From Bacteroides faecis MAJ27 (GTDB taxonomy: Bacteria > Bacteroidota > Bacteroidia > Bacteroidales > Bacteroidaceae), in contig NZ_FNNN01000020.1 of the NCBI RefSeq assembly GCF_900106755.1, forward strand, positions 1 through 64,000: 64,000 nucleotides of DNA. Direction: 5' to 3'. The position numbers were made by a program, and so were the translations under genes. The notes beneath the pieces are model-generated. The model saw nothing but the letters and a program-made list of their open reading frames with translations, searched no databases and was not told the origin of the DNA. Each line of letters begins with the position of its first letter. Position 1 is the first letter of the stretch. Of the stretch, positions 53,779-62,879 are shown one piece after another.

Positions 53779-56700
53779 TTATTCTAGGTTGATACTCAAA
53801 CCTAAACCTCTCAACTCGTGTAACAATACGTTCAAGGATTCCGGAATACCGGGTTGCGGCATCGGTTCACCTTTCACAATTGCTTCATAAGCCTTAGAAC
53901 GTCCTACTACGTCGTCAGACTTAATAGTCAAGATTTCCTGCAGGATATGAGCAGCACCGAAGCCTTCGAGTGCCCAAACCTCCATTTCTCCGAAACGCTG
54001 ACCACCGAATTGTGCTTTACCACCAAGAGGTTGCTGAGTAATCAATGAGTACGGACCGATAGAACGAGCGTGCATCTTGTCTTCAACCATGTGCCCCAGC
54101 TTCAGCATATAAGTCACACCTACGGTTGCTGCCTGGTCAAATTGCTCACCTGTACCACCATCACAAAGATAAGTTTTACAGTAACGTGGCAATCCCGCTT
54201 TGTCTGTCCACTGATCCAAGTCGTCCATCGTAGCACCGTCAAAAATAGGAGTTGCAAATTTCACGCCCAAAGTTTTTCCGGCACGACCTAATACAGCTTC
54301 AAAAATCTGACCAATGTTCATACGAGAAGGCACACCCAACGGATTCAGTACAATGTCAACCGGAGTACCATCTGCCAAGAACGGCATATCTTCCTGACGT
54401 ACAACACGTGACACGATACCCTTGTTTCCGTGACGACCTGCCATCTTATCACCTACACCAATCTTACGTTTCTTAGCAATATATACTTTAGCCATCTGAA
54501 TGATACCAGCCGGAAGTTCATCACCGATAGTGATAGCAAACTTCTTACGTTTCAATTCAGCATCCAGTTCTTTGTATTTCTTGATAAAGTTCATAACCAG
54601 ATCACGAACCATACCATTAGTATGGTCATCACTAGTCCAGTTACTCAGCTGAATAGAAGTAAAGTCAAGTGAATCAAAATCAGAAGCACTGAACTTAGAT
54701 CCCTTAGCAATAACTTCTGCGCCCAAGTAGTCTTTCACACCCTGAGAAACCTTGCCTTCAGTCAAAGTCATCAGTTTCTTAACCAGAATACGCTTCAAGT
54801 CTGCAACCTTTGATTCAAACTCATCGTCAATCTTAGGCAACAATGCTTTATCCGCCAGTTTAGAGCTACGGTTCTTGATTACACGTGAGAAAAGTTTCTT
54901 ATCAATAACAACACCTTTCAAAGAAGGAGAAGCTTTTAAAGAAGCATCTTTCACATCACCTGCCTTATCACCGAAGATAGCACGAAGCAGTTTTTCTTCC
55001 GGAGAAGGATCAGATTCACCTTTCGGAGTAATCTTACCGATCATGATATCACCCGGTTCGATACGCGCACCGATTCTTACGATACCATTTTCATCCAGGT
55101 CTTTAGTAGCTTCCTCACTTACATTCGGAATATCAGAAGTCAATTCTTCCATACCGCGCTTCGTTTCACGAACTTCCAGAGAGTATTCTTCTACGTGAAC
55201 AGAAGTCAACAAGTCCTCGCGAACCACGCGTTCGTTCAATACGATAGCATCCTCATAGTTATATCCCTTCCATGGCATATAAGCAACCAACAGGTTTTTA
55301 CCCAAAGCTAATTCACCCTTTTCGGTAGAATAACCTTCAGTCAGGATGTCACCCTTCTTCACGCGCTGACCTTTGTCACAAATCGGACGCAAGTCAATAG
55401 TCATGTTCTGGTTCGTCTTACGGAACTTCGGAATTCTATATTCTTTCAAAGCAGGCTCGAAGCTTACAAATTCTTCGTCTTCTGTACGGTCATACAAAAT
55501 ACGGATCGTAGTTGCATCAACGAAGTCAACAACACCATCGCCTTCTGCAGTAATCTGCGTGCGAGAGTCTCTCACTAACTGACGTTCGATACCTGTACCT
55601 ACAATCGGAGCTTCACTTCTCAACAAAGGAACTGCCTGGCGCATCATGTTTGATCCCATCAATGCACGGTTAGCATCATCATGTTCCAGGAACGGAATCA
55701 GTGAAGCAGCAATCGATGCAATCTGCTGAGGAGAAACGTCCATCAAATCTACTTCAGACGGTTCTACAACCGGGAAGTCAGCGTCCTGACGAGATTTAAC
55801 TTTATTGCGGACAAATGTACCGTCATCATTCAACGGAGCATTACCCTGTGCAATAATCTTTTCTTCTTCTTCTTCAGCAGTCAGATAAACCAGACCATTA
55901 TCGGAAAGATCCACTTTTCCGTTTTCCACTTTACGGTACGGAGTTTCAATGAATCCCAGCTCATTAATTTTAGCGAATACACACAAGGAAGAGATCAAAC
56001 CGATATTCGGACCTTCAGGAGTCTCAATCGGGCATAGACGACCATAGTGTGTATAGTGAACGTCACGAACCTCAAATCCGGCACGTTCACGAGAAAGACC
56101 ACCAGGCCCCAGTGCAGACATACGACGCTTGTGCGTAATTTCAGCCAGCGGGTTTGTCTGGTCCATGAACTGTGACAAAGCATTTGTTCCAAAGAAAGAG
56201 TTGATCACAGAAGAAATAGTCTTCGCATTGATCAAATCGATCGGAGTAAATACTTCATTGTCACGAACATTCATACGTTCACGAATCGTACGAGACATAC
56301 GAGCCAGACCAACAGCAAACTGATTAGAAAGCTGCTCACCAACTGTACGCACACGACGGTTACTCAAGTGGTCAATATCATCCACATCCGCTTTTGAGTT
56401 AATCAACTCAATCAGATATTTAATGATTTCAATGATATCTTCCTTCGTGAGGACACGCACGTCCATATCAGTCGTCAGATTCAACTTCTTGTTAATTCTG
56501 TATCGACCTACATCACCAAGGTCATATCGTTTTTCTGAGAAGAACAAGTTGTTGATAACTTCACGTGCACTTGCGTCATCAGCCGGATCAGCGTTACGCA
56601 ACTGACGGTAGATATACAACACAGCTTCCTTTTCCGAGTTACTCGGGTCCTTCTGCAGGGTATTATATATAATAGAGAAATCAGATTGATTCGGCTCGTC

Positions 56701-57591
56701 CTTATGTAAAAGGATGTTTTGAACTCCCGATTCCAAAATTTCATCAATATGTACTTCCTCCAGCACGGTTTCACGGTCGATAATAACCTCGTTACGTTCG
56801 ATAGAAACCACTTCACCGGTATCTTCATCAACGAAATCTTCAATCCATGTTTTCAAAACACGTGCAGCTAACTTACGACCTAGAACTCTCTTCAGATTTG
56901 TCTTGTTTACCTTCACATCTTCTGCAAGGTTGAAAATCTCAAGAATATCCTTATCGTTCTCGAAGCCAATCGCACGTAACAAAGTAGTTACCGGCAATTT
57001 CTTCTTACGGTCGATGTATGCATACATCACATTATTGATGTCAGTAGCAAACTCAATCCACGAACCTTTAAACGGGATAATACGAGCCGAATAAAGTTTC
57101 GTACCATTGGCATGTACACTCTGACCGAAGAACACACCCGGAGAACGGTGAAGCTGTGACACAACTACACGTTCGGCACCGTTAATGACGAAAGTAGCCT
57201 TGTCAGTCATATAAGGAATCGGGCCGAGGAATACGTCCTGAATAACTGTATCAAAATCCTCATGATCGGGGTCAGTACAGTACAGCTTAAGTTTCGCTTT
57301 CAAAGGAACACTATATGTGAGCCCACGCTCTATACAATCATCGATGGTATAGCGCGGCGGATCAATATAATAATCCAAAAACTCAAGAACAAAATTGTTT
57401 CTTGTATCGGCAATAGGGAAGTTTTCAGCAAATACTTTATACAAACCCTCATTCTTGCGCTTTTCAGGTGGGGTATCTAATTGTAGAAAGTCTTGGAATG
57501 ACTTCAATTGTACTTCCAGGAAATCCGGATATTCAAGCGGATTCTTAGTCGAAGCAAAATTAACTCTTTGATTTACAGTATTTGAAGACAT
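53779..57591 (-). CDS. rpoB: RNA polymerase beta subunit
   Basis: 1270 residues. The rifampicin-binding cluster at about 471-500 reads ALSQFMDQTNPLAEITHKRR, then MSALGPGGL, with D477, H487 and S492 all wild type. GRHGNKGIVSRV and the C-terminal GGKAQFGGQRFGEMEVWALE are catalytic-core blocks. Pairs with RpoC to form the active centre. Confidence 0.99.
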   Translation of the reverse strand: MSSNTVNQRVNFASTKNPLEYPDFLEVQLKSFQDFLQLDTPPEKRKNEGLYKVFAENFPIADTRNNFVLEFLDYYIDPPRYTIDDCIERGLTYSVPLKAKLKLYCTDPDHEDFDTVIQDVFLGPIPYMTDKATFVINGAERVVVSQLHRSPGVFFGQSVHANGTKLYSARIIPFKGSWIEFATDINNVMYAYIDRKKKLPVTTLLRAIGFENDKDILEIFNLAEDVKVNKTNLKRVLGRKLAARVLKTWIEDFVDEDTGEVVSIERNEVIIDRETVLEEVHIDEILESGVQNILLHKDEPNQSDFSIIYNTLQKDPSNSEKEAVLYIYRQLRNADPADDASAREVINNLFFSEKRYDLGDVGRYRINKKLNLTTDMDVRVLTKEDIIEIIKYLIELINSKADVDDIDHLSNRRVRTVGEQLSNQFAVGLARMSRTIRERMNVRDNEVFTPIDLINAKTISSVINSFFGTNALSQFMDQTNPLAEITHKRRMSALGPGGLSRERAGFEVRDVHYTHYGRLCPIETPEGPNIGLISSLCVFAKINELGFIETPYRKVENGKVDLSDNGLVYLTAEEEEEKIIAQGNAPLNDDGTFVRNKVKSRQDADFPVVEPSEVDLMDVSPQQIASIAASLIPFLEHDDANRALMGSNMMRQAVPLLRSEAPIVGTGIERQLVRDSRTQITAEGDGVVDFVDATTIRILYDRTEDEEFVSFEPALKEYRIPKFRKTNQNMTIDLRPICDKGQRVKKGDILTEGYSTEKGELALGKNLLVAYMPWKGYNYEDAIVLNERVVREDLLTSVHVEEYSLEVRETKRGMEELTSDIPNVSEEATKDLDENGIVRIGARIEPGDIMIGKITPKGESDPSPEEKLLRAIFGDKAGDVKDASLKASPSLKGVVIDKKLFSRVIKNRSSKLADKALLPKIDDEFESKVADLKRILVKKLMTLTEGKVSQGVKDYLGAEVIAKGSKFSASDFDSLDFTSIQLSNWTSDDHTNGMVRDLVMNFIKKYKELDAELKRKKFAITIGDELPAGIIQMAKVYIAKKRKIGVGDKMAGRHGNKGIVSRVVRQEDMPFLADGTPVDIVLNPLGVPSRMNIGQIFEAVLGRAGKTLGVKFATPIFDGATMDDLDQWTDKAGLPRYCKTYLCDGGTGEQFDQAATVGVTYMLKLGHMVEDKMHARSIGPYSLITQQPLGGKAQFGGQRFGEMEVWALEGFGAAHILQEILTIKSDDVVGRSKAYEAIVKGEPMPQPGIPESLNVLLHELRGLGLSINLE

Positions 57592-57637
57592 CTGTGAATG
57601 AATTTGGAGAACTTAATTTGAAATATATACACAAAAA

Positions 57638-57670
57638 GGTTAAGAATCCTCTTGCGAAGGATTCCTAACC
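57638..57670 (-). terminator. Attenuator-like hairpin between rplL and rpoB
   Basis: GGTTAAGAATCCT (57638-57650) pairs with AGGATTCCTAACC (57658-57670) with one wobble and a 7-nt loop, 26 nt after rplL; the minus strand then reads TTTTTGTGT. No promoter is visible before rpoB, so partial termination would set the ratio of L7/L12 to polymerase mRNA. Confidence 0.65.
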
Positions 57671-57695
57671 GAATTACCTGATTACCAGGCTAATG

Positions 57696-58070
57696 TTATT
57701 TAAGTTCAACTTCAGCTCCAGCTTCTTCCAATGTTTTCTTCAATGATTCTGCTTCGTCTTTAGCCAAACCTTCTTTTACTACACTAGGAGCACCGTCTAC
57801 CATGTCCTTAGCTTCTTTCAAGCCAAGACCACAAGCTTCCTTAACGGCCTTAACAACCTGAAGTTTAGCTGCACCAGCACTCTTCAATACTACGTCGAAA
57901 GAAGTTTTTTCTTCTACAGCAGCAGCACCAGCTGCAGGACCAGCAGCAACAGCAACAGCTGCAGCAGCAGGTTCAATACCGTATTCTTCTTTAAGGATAG
58001 TTGCAAGTTCATTAACTTCTTTTACTGTCAAGTTAACTAATTGTTCTGCAAAAGCTTTCAAATCTGCCAT
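57696..58070 (-). CDS. rplL: 50S ribosomal protein L7/L12
   Basis: 124 residues: N-terminal dimerisation helices, an alanine-rich hinge (PAAAAVAVAAGPAAGAAAVE), and the C-terminal domain (SFDVVLKSAGAAKLQVVKAV, LGLKEAKDMVDGAPSVVKEG). Forms the flexible stalk that recruits translation GTPases. 47 bp after rplJ. Confidence 0.98.
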   Translation of the reverse strand: MADLKAFAEQLVNLTVKEVNELATILKEEYGIEPAAAAVAVAAGPAAGAAAVEEKTSFDVVLKSAGAAKLQVVKAVKEACGLGLKEAKDMVDGAPSVVKEGLAKDEAESLKKTLEEAGAEVELK

Positions 58071-58117
58071 TTTTTGTATGATTTTAATTGTTTAAATACT
58101 TTGTTGTTTTTTGAAAA

Positions 58118-58636
58118 TTATTCGGGTCTCTCACCAAGAGTTTTGAGAACTCCGTGAAGGGTGTTACCACCTGATTGAAGAGCAGAAATAACATTCTTGG
58201 CCGGAGATTGCAACAATGCAACGATATCGGCGATGACTTCGTTCTTACTCTTGATAGCAACGAGAGCATCCAATTGGTCTGCACCAATATAGAAGCTTTC
58301 TTCTGCATATGCAGCTTTCAGTCCGGGAATTCCGTCTTTAGCTTTGTCCTTGATCAGTTTAGCAGGTACGTTTGCAGTGTTGCAAAACATAACAGCTGTT
58401 GTACCTTTCAAAGAACCGTAAAGAGGAGAGAAGTCTTCTTCCAGGCTCTCAAGAGCTTTGTGAAGCAATGTATTCTTAACTACCATCAATTTGATGTCAG
58501 ATTTGAAACAATCTCTTCTCAATGCACTTGTAGCAGTAGCGTTCATCGCTGTAACGTCTACCAGGTAGAAGTGGTTATATTCCTTTACTGTAGCAGCAAT
58601 TTGCTCTATAATCGAATTTTTATCTTCCTTTCTCAT
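58118..58636 (-). CDS. rplJ: 50S ribosomal protein L10
   Basis: 172 residues; VKNTLLHKALESLEEDFSPL and the C-terminal helix that binds L7/L12 dimers (VISALQSGGNTLHGVLKTLG). Lies only 15 bp after rplA, so the long L10 leader used for autoregulation in enterobacteria has no room here. Confidence 0.97.
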   Translation of the reverse strand: MRKEDKNSIIEQIAATVKEYNHFYLVDVTAMNATATSALRRDCFKSDIKLMVVKNTLLHKALESLEEDFSPLYGSLKGTTAVMFCNTANVPAKLIKDKAKDGIPGLKAAYAEESFYIGADQLDALVAIKSKNEVIADIVALLQSPAKNVISALQSGGNTLHGVLKTLGERPE

Positions 58637-58651
58637 TATTTCTCTGTTTTA

Positions 58652-59350
58652 TTAGATTTCTTCCACTGATTTCGGGTCGATCTTGATACCCGCACTCATT
58701 GTACTAGAAAGATAAATACTCTTAATATATGTACCCTTTGCTGCGGTCGGTTTCAGTTTGTTCAGAGTAGAGATAAACTCTTTCGCGTTGTCGCGAATCT
58801 GATCAGGACTGAATGATACCTTACCGATAGAAGTATGAACGATACCGCTCTTATCAACTTTAAAGTCAATCTTACCTTGTTTTACTTCTTTTACAGCTTT
58901 AGCAACATCCATAGTTACAGTACCACTCTTCGGGTTAGGCATCAATCCACGAGGACCGAGTACACGACCGAGTGCACCAATTTTACCCATGATAGATGGC
59001 ATAGTGATAATTACATCAATATCAGTCCATCCACCTTTGATCTTTTCAATATATTCGTCAAGACCAACATAGTCAGCACCAGCTTCTTTTGCAGCAGCTT
59101 CAGCATCCGGTGTACAGAGTACCAAAACACGTACTTCTTTACCAGTACCATGAGGAAGTGAAACAACACCTCTCACCATCTGGTTAGCTTTACGTGGGTC
59201 TACACCTAAACGTACGTCAATATCCAGTGAGGCATCAAATTTAGTGAAAGTAATTTCTTTTACTAAAGATGCAGCTTCTTTCAGTGAGTATGCTTTCCCT
59301 GCTTCAATTTTTTCTGCAGCTAACTTTTGATTTTTTGTCAGTTTACCCAT
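58652..59350 (-). CDS. rplA: 50S ribosomal protein L1
   Basis: 232 residues; SLDIDVRLGVDPRKANQMVRG, GKIGALGRVLGPRGLMPNPK and GTYIKSIYLSSTMSAGIKID. L1 forms the mobile stalk at the E site and in several bacteria represses the L11-L1 mRNA. 15 bp after rplK. Confidence 0.98.
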   Translation of the reverse strand: MGKLTKNQKLAAEKIEAGKAYSLKEAASLVKEITFTKFDASLDIDVRLGVDPRKANQMVRGVVSLPHGTGKEVRVLVLCTPDAEAAAKEAGADYVGLDEYIEKIKGGWTDIDVIITMPSIMGKIGALGRVLGPRGLMPNPKSGTVTMDVAKAVKEVKQGKIDFKVDKSGIVHTSIGKVSFSPDQIRDNAKEFISTLNKLKPTAAKGTYIKSIYLSSTMSAGIKIDPKSVEEI

Positions 59351-59365
59351 TACAATTGAAGTTTA

Positions 59366-59809
59366 TTAGTTATTAACCGGGAACTCCCCTTTTACAGCGA
59401 TACCCATACTTCTAGCTGTACCAGCAACCATTCTCATGGCAGCATCCACAGTAAAACAGTTTAAGTCAACCATTTTGTCCTGAGCAATCGTACGAATCTG
59501 TTCCCAAGTAAGCTCGGCAACTTTCTTACGGTTAGGCTCAGCAGAACCACTCTTTACCTTAGCTACTTCAAGCAATTGAATAGCAACGGGAGGAGTCTTG
59601 ATTACAAAATCGAAAGACTTATCTGCGTAGTAAGTAATGATAACAGGCAAAATCTTACCTGCCTTGTCTTGGGTTCTGGCATTGAATTGCTTGCAAAATT
59701 CCATGATATTAATACCCTTGGAACCCAAAGCAGGTCCAACTGGGGGTGATGGATTTGCAGCGCCTCCTTTAATCTGTAACTTGATTAGTCCAGCAACTTC
59801 TTTAGCCAT
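59366..59809 (-). CDS. rplK: 50S ribosomal protein L11
   Basis: 147 residues; KGGAANPSPPVGPALGSKGI, the proline-rich thiostrepton-side N-terminal domain, and the RNA-binding C-terminal domain (AAMRMVAGTARSMGIAVKG). Part of the GTPase-associated centre. 61 bp after nusG. Confidence 0.98.
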   Translation of the reverse strand: MAKEVAGLIKLQIKGGAANPSPPVGPALGSKGINIMEFCKQFNARTQDKAGKILPVIITYYADKSFDFVIKTPPVAIQLLEVAKVKSGSAEPNRKKVAELTWEQIRTIAQDKMVDLNCFTVDAAMRMVAGTARSMGIAVKGEFPVNN

Positions 59810-59870
59810 TTTTTTATTGATTTATATATAAACATTAAACGAAGAACAACAACAGCGTAACAATTCCGCG

Positions 59871-60413
59871 TTATTCTTTTTCCACTTGCATAAAGCCTAA
59901 TTCAAGCGGCGTTTTGCGCCCGAATATCTTCACCATGACCTTTAGTTTCTTCTTTTCGCTATTCACTTCTTCAATGATACCACTGAATCCGCTGAAAGGA
60001 CCAAAAGTAACTTTCACAGTCTCACCCACTACATACGGAATATTGAGTTCTTCACCCGTTTCCTGTAGCTCGTCTACTGTACCAAGTATACGATTCACTT
60101 CTGATTGTCTGAGAGGCACCGGTTTTTCGGAGCCACCTAAAAAGCCTATCACATTCGGAGTATTGCGTAGGTGATGAGCGACCTCACCGACCAAAGCAGC
60201 CTCCACTAAAACGTAACCAGGGAGATAACTTCTCTCTTTCACAATTTTTTTACCATTGCGAACCTGATACACTTTTTCAGTTGGAATCAATACCTGAGAT
60301 ACATATTCACCAAGGTCGCTGTTTTTAAGATCAGCTTCAAGATATTCCTTTACCTTAGCTTCTTTTCCGCTAATAGCACGCAGAACGTACCATTTCTTTT
60401 CAATCTCAGCCAT
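59871..60413 (-). CDS. nusG: Transcription termination/antitermination factor NusG
   Basis: 180 residues from ATG at 60413; an in-frame TTG two codons upstream is less likely. NGN domain (KKWYVLRAISGKEAKVKEYL, SYLPGYVLVEAAL) and a C-terminal KOW domain (GETVKVTFGPFSGFSGIIEE). Binds the polymerase clamp and couples it to S10 or Rho. 17 bp after secE. Confidence 0.98.
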   Translation of the reverse strand: MAEIEKKWYVLRAISGKEAKVKEYLEADLKNSDLGEYVSQVLIPTEKVYQVRNGKKIVKERSYLPGYVLVEAALVGEVAHHLRNTPNVIGFLGGSEKPVPLRQSEVNRILGTVDELQETGEELNIPYVVGETVKVTFGPFSGFSGIIEEVNSEKKKLKVMVKIFGRKTPLELGFMQVEKE

Positions 60414-60430
60414 TTTCAATTCCTATTTTT

Positions 60431-60622
60431 TTAATGTGGATAAACAATTTTTTCCATGAAGTTCTGGAAACAGACATCCATACCCCATACTACCAATGCA
60501 ATAAGCAGGGAAGCATATAAAACAACTACTGCACTGTTAGCAAGTTCGGAATACGTAGGCCACGATACTTTATGAACAAGTTCGTCGTAAGATTCTTTAA
60601 TATAAGCTATTACCTTTTTCAT
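60431..60622 (-). CDS. secE: Preprotein translocase subunit SecE
   Basis: 63 residues from ATG at 60622: MKKVIAYIKESYDELVHKVS, WPTYSELANSAVVVLYASLL and one membrane helix. W20-P21 (KVSWPTYSEL) is the SecE signature. Longer upstream reading runs through tRNA-Trp and is discarded. Forms the Sec channel with SecY (34911-36254). Confidence 0.96.
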   Translation of the reverse strand: MKKVIAYIKESYDELVHKVSWPTYSELANSAVVVLYASLLIALVVWGMDVCFQNFMEKIVYPH

Positions 60623-60636
60623 TTCAATAATATTAG

Positions 60637-60709
60637 CACGGGAGGAGAGGCTCGAACTCCCGACACCCGGTTTTGGAGACCGGTGCTCTACCAACTGAGC
60701 TACTCCCGT
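60637..60709 (-). tRNA. tRNA-Trp (CCA)
   Basis: 73 nt on the minus strand with a 7-bp acceptor stem ACGGGAG/CTCCCGT, D arm, anticodon loop CTCCAAA giving CCA, and T arm with TTCGAGC. The 3' CCA is not encoded. It lies between tuf and secE. Confidence 0.96.
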
Positions 60710-60764
60710 TTGTACATAATCAGTTCCCGATGGTAAAACCGGGAACTGATTAATTATTGTTGTA

Positions 60765-61949
60765 TTAGTCGATAATTTCAGTAATCTGACCAGCACCTAC
60801 TGTACGTCCACCTTCGCGGATAGCGAAACGAAGACCTGGGTTCAATGCTACTGGGTAGATCAACTCTACAGTGATAGTTACGTTATCACCCGGCATTACC
60901 ATTTCTGTTCCTTCCGGCAAAGTGATTTCACCTGTACAGTCCATAGTACGCAAGTAGAACTGAGGACGGTATTTGTTGTGGAACGGAGTGTGACGACCAC
61001 CTTCTTCTTTCTTCAGGATATAAACCTCAGCTTTGAAGCGAGAGTGTGGTTTAATCTGACCCGGTTTACAAAGAACCATACCACGTTTGATTTCGTTCTT
61101 GTCAACACCACGGAGCAACAAACCTACGTTGTCACCAGCTTCACCCTGATCCAACAGTTTACGGAACATTTCAACACCAGTTACAACTGATTTCTTATCT
61201 TCACCTAAACCAAGGATTTCAACTTCATCACCTACGTGGATGATACCAGATTCGATACGACCTGTTGCTACAGTACCACGACCTGTGATAGAGAACACGT
61301 CTTCAACCGGCATCAAGAATGGTTTATCAACATCGCGCGGAGGAAGCGGAATCCAGTTATCAACTGCATCCATCAGTTCCATAACTTTGTCTTCCCATTT
61401 TTCTACACCGTTCAATGCGCCAAGAGCAGAACCCTGGATGATAGGAGTATTGTCACCATCGAAATCATAGAATGAAAGAAGTTCTCTCATTTCCATTTCA
61501 ACGAGTTCCAACATTTCTTCGTCGTCTACCATATCGCACTTGTTCAAGAATACAACCAGACGAGGAACGTTTACCTGACGAGCCAACAAGATATGTTCGC
61601 GAGTCTGAGGCATCGGACCATCAGTTGCAGCACAAACGATGATAGCACCATCCATCTGAGCAGCACCAGTTACCATGTTCTTTACGTAGTCGGCGTGTCC
61701 CGGACAGTCAACGTGTGCGTAGTGACGGTTAGCTGTTTCGTACTCAACGTGTGAAGTATTGATAGTAATACCTCTTTCTTTTTCTTCAGGAGCGTTATCG
61801 ATAGAATCGAAAGAACGCAACTCAGAAAGACCTTTTTTTGCCAACACCGTAGTGATAGCAGCTGTCAACGTTGTCTTACCGTGGTCTACGTGACCGATTG
61901 TACCAATGTTTACGTGCGGTTTGGTACGTTCAAATTTCTCTTTAGCCAT
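60765..61949 (-). CDS. tuf: Translation elongation factor Tu
   Basis: 394 residues. GTPase motifs GHVDHGKTT (about 18-26), DCPGHADY and NKCD, with effector region KERGITINTSHVEYE; domains II and III follow (HTPFHNKYRPQFYLRTMDCT). Delivers aminoacyl-tRNA to the A site. Embedded between tRNA-Thr(GGU) and tRNA-Trp, so mature mRNA depends on tRNA processing. Confidence 0.99.
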   Translation of the reverse strand: MAKEKFERTKPHVNIGTIGHVDHGKTTLTAAITTVLAKKGLSELRSFDSIDNAPEEKERGITINTSHVEYETANRHYAHVDCPGHADYVKNMVTGAAQMDGAIIVCAATDGPMPQTREHILLARQVNVPRLVVFLNKCDMVDDEEMLELVEMEMRELLSFYDFDGDNTPIIQGSALGALNGVEKWEDKVMELMDAVDNWIPLPPRDVDKPFLMPVEDVFSITGRGTVATGRIESGIIHVGDEVEILGLGEDKKSVVTGVEMFRKLLDQGEAGDNVGLLLRGVDKNEIKRGMVLCKPGQIKPHSRFKAEVYILKKEEGGRHTPFHNKYRPQFYLRTMDCTGEITLPEGTEMVMPGDNVTITVELIYPVALNPGLRFAIREGGRTVGAGQITEIID

Positions 61950-61999
61950 AGCTTTACTTGTTATTTATTTGATTAATAATCAGCATTTACATCTTTATG

Positions 62000-62071
<72 letters not shown>

Positions 62072-62081
62072 AAGAAAAAAG

Positions 62082-62154
62082 AGCGGAAGACGGGGCTCAA
62101 ACCCGCGACCCTCAGCTTGGAAGGCTAATGCTCTATCAACTGAGCTACTTCCGC
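62082..62154 (-). tRNA. tRNA-Gly (UCC)
   Basis: 73 nt; acceptor GCGGAAG/CTTCCGC, anticodon loop CTTCCAA giving TCC, T arm with TTTGAGC. Ten bases separate it from tRNA-Thr(GGU). Confidence 0.96.
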
Positions 62155-62182
62155 ATTCTTGCCAAAGTTGTCACTCTGATTG

Positions 62183-62265
62183 TGGGCAAAGATGGATTCG
62201 AACCACCGAAGTCGAAAGACAGCAGATTTACAGTCTGCCCCATTTGGCCACTCTGGTATTTGCCC
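62183..62265 (-). tRNA. tRNA-Tyr (GUA)
   Basis: 83 nt, class II with a long variable arm; acceptor GGGCAAA/TTTGCCC, anticodon loop with CTGTAAA giving GTA, T arm GGTTCGAATCC. Confidence 0.96.
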
Positions 62266-62392
62266 TTAATACTTAAAACGAAGAATTAAAATCAAAAAGC
62301 GAACAATACTCCGAAGACAGATGTTTTATTCTCAGTTCTTCTTCTAATTCTTTCCTCGCTATGCGAGCCGGAAGACTTTCATCATCCCTTCG

Positions 62393-62466
62393 AGCCTCTT
62401 GTCGGATTCGAACCAACGACCCCGAGATTACAAATCACGTGCTCTGGCCAACTGAGCTAAAGAGGC
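62393..62466 (-). tRNA. tRNA-Thr (UGU)
   Basis: 74 nt; acceptor GCCTCTT/AAGAGGC, anticodon loop TTTGTAA giving TGT, T arm GTTGGTTCGAATCCGAC. The anticodon stem CGTGA/TCTCG has a U-U pair at 29-41. First RNA of the tRNA-tuf-rpoBC transcript; 127 nt with a small CTCGC/GCGAG hairpin (62355-62367) separate it from tRNA-Tyr. Confidence 0.95.
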
Positions 62467-62475
62467 GTTCTAGCT

Positions 62476-62519
62476 AAAAAATGCAACCGTCACGTTCTAA
62501 CGCGAGCGAAACGGCTGCA
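62476..62519 (-). terminator. Terminator after hpf
   Basis: TGCAACCGT (62482-62490) pairs with ACGGCTGCA (62511-62519) with one wobble; on the minus strand the stem is followed by TTTTTT (62481-62476). It lies 45 nt past the hpf stop and overlaps the promoter below. Confidence 0.75.
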
Positions 62520-62549
62520 AATTTAGTTATTTATTTCTTTCCCGCAAAA
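62518..62549 (-). promoter_or_regulatory. Promoter of the tRNA-tuf-rpoBC cluster
   Basis: Minus-strand TTTTG (62549-62545), 19 nt, then TAAATTTG (62525-62518) fits the Bacteroidetes -33/-7 consensus exactly, about 50 nt upstream of tRNA-Thr(UGU). Its transcript would begin near 62510, inside the hpf terminator stem. Confidence 0.75.
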
Positions 62550-62563
62550 TATTTGCGATTTTT

Positions 62564-62863
62564 TTATTTGCTACGCTGTTTTTCCTTGTATTTCACCAGT
62601 TGTTTTTCAAGCGCTTCTACATCCAGGTCAATTGCTTCCTCAAATGTATCACATACTTTACTTGCATAAAACTCACCATTGGGGATAAGTATTTTTATGC
62701 CTGCCTCTTTATTTTCGGCAGCCTCCGGCTTAATTACCTTTAATGACACCTCTACTTTCTTTATATCTTCGTAATATTTTTCCAACTTAGACACTTTCTT
62801 CTGAATAAATGCCTGCAATTGCTCTGACGCATCAAAGTGAATTGATTGAATTCTAATATCCAT
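62564..62863 (-). CDS. hpf: Ribosome hibernation promoting factor (short HPF/RaiA)
   Basis: 99 residues from ATG at 62863, preceded by GGAGG at a good distance; the longer frame overlaps the recombinase gene. MDIRIQSIHFDASEQLQAFI, KLEKYYEDIKKVEVSLKV and DTFEEAIDLDVEALEKQLVK match the S30AE fold. Only the N-terminal domain is present, so it is the short form. It binds the 30S A/P region in stationary cells. Confidence 0.93.
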   Translation of the reverse strand: MDIRIQSIHFDASEQLQAFIQKKVSKLEKYYEDIKKVEVSLKVIKPEAAENKEAGIKILIPNGEFYASKVCDTFEEAIDLDVEALEKQLVKYKEKQRSK

Positions 62864-62879
62864 ACTTACCTCCTTTTTT

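Noticed and set aside
31211..57591. Resistance changes in rpsL or rpoB
   Set aside because: The residues at known streptomycin and rifampicin positions (K43, K88; D477, H487, S492) are wild type.
60431..60796. 121-codon version of SecE
   Set aside because: The N-terminal extension is translated tRNA-Trp sequence; the real start is 60622.
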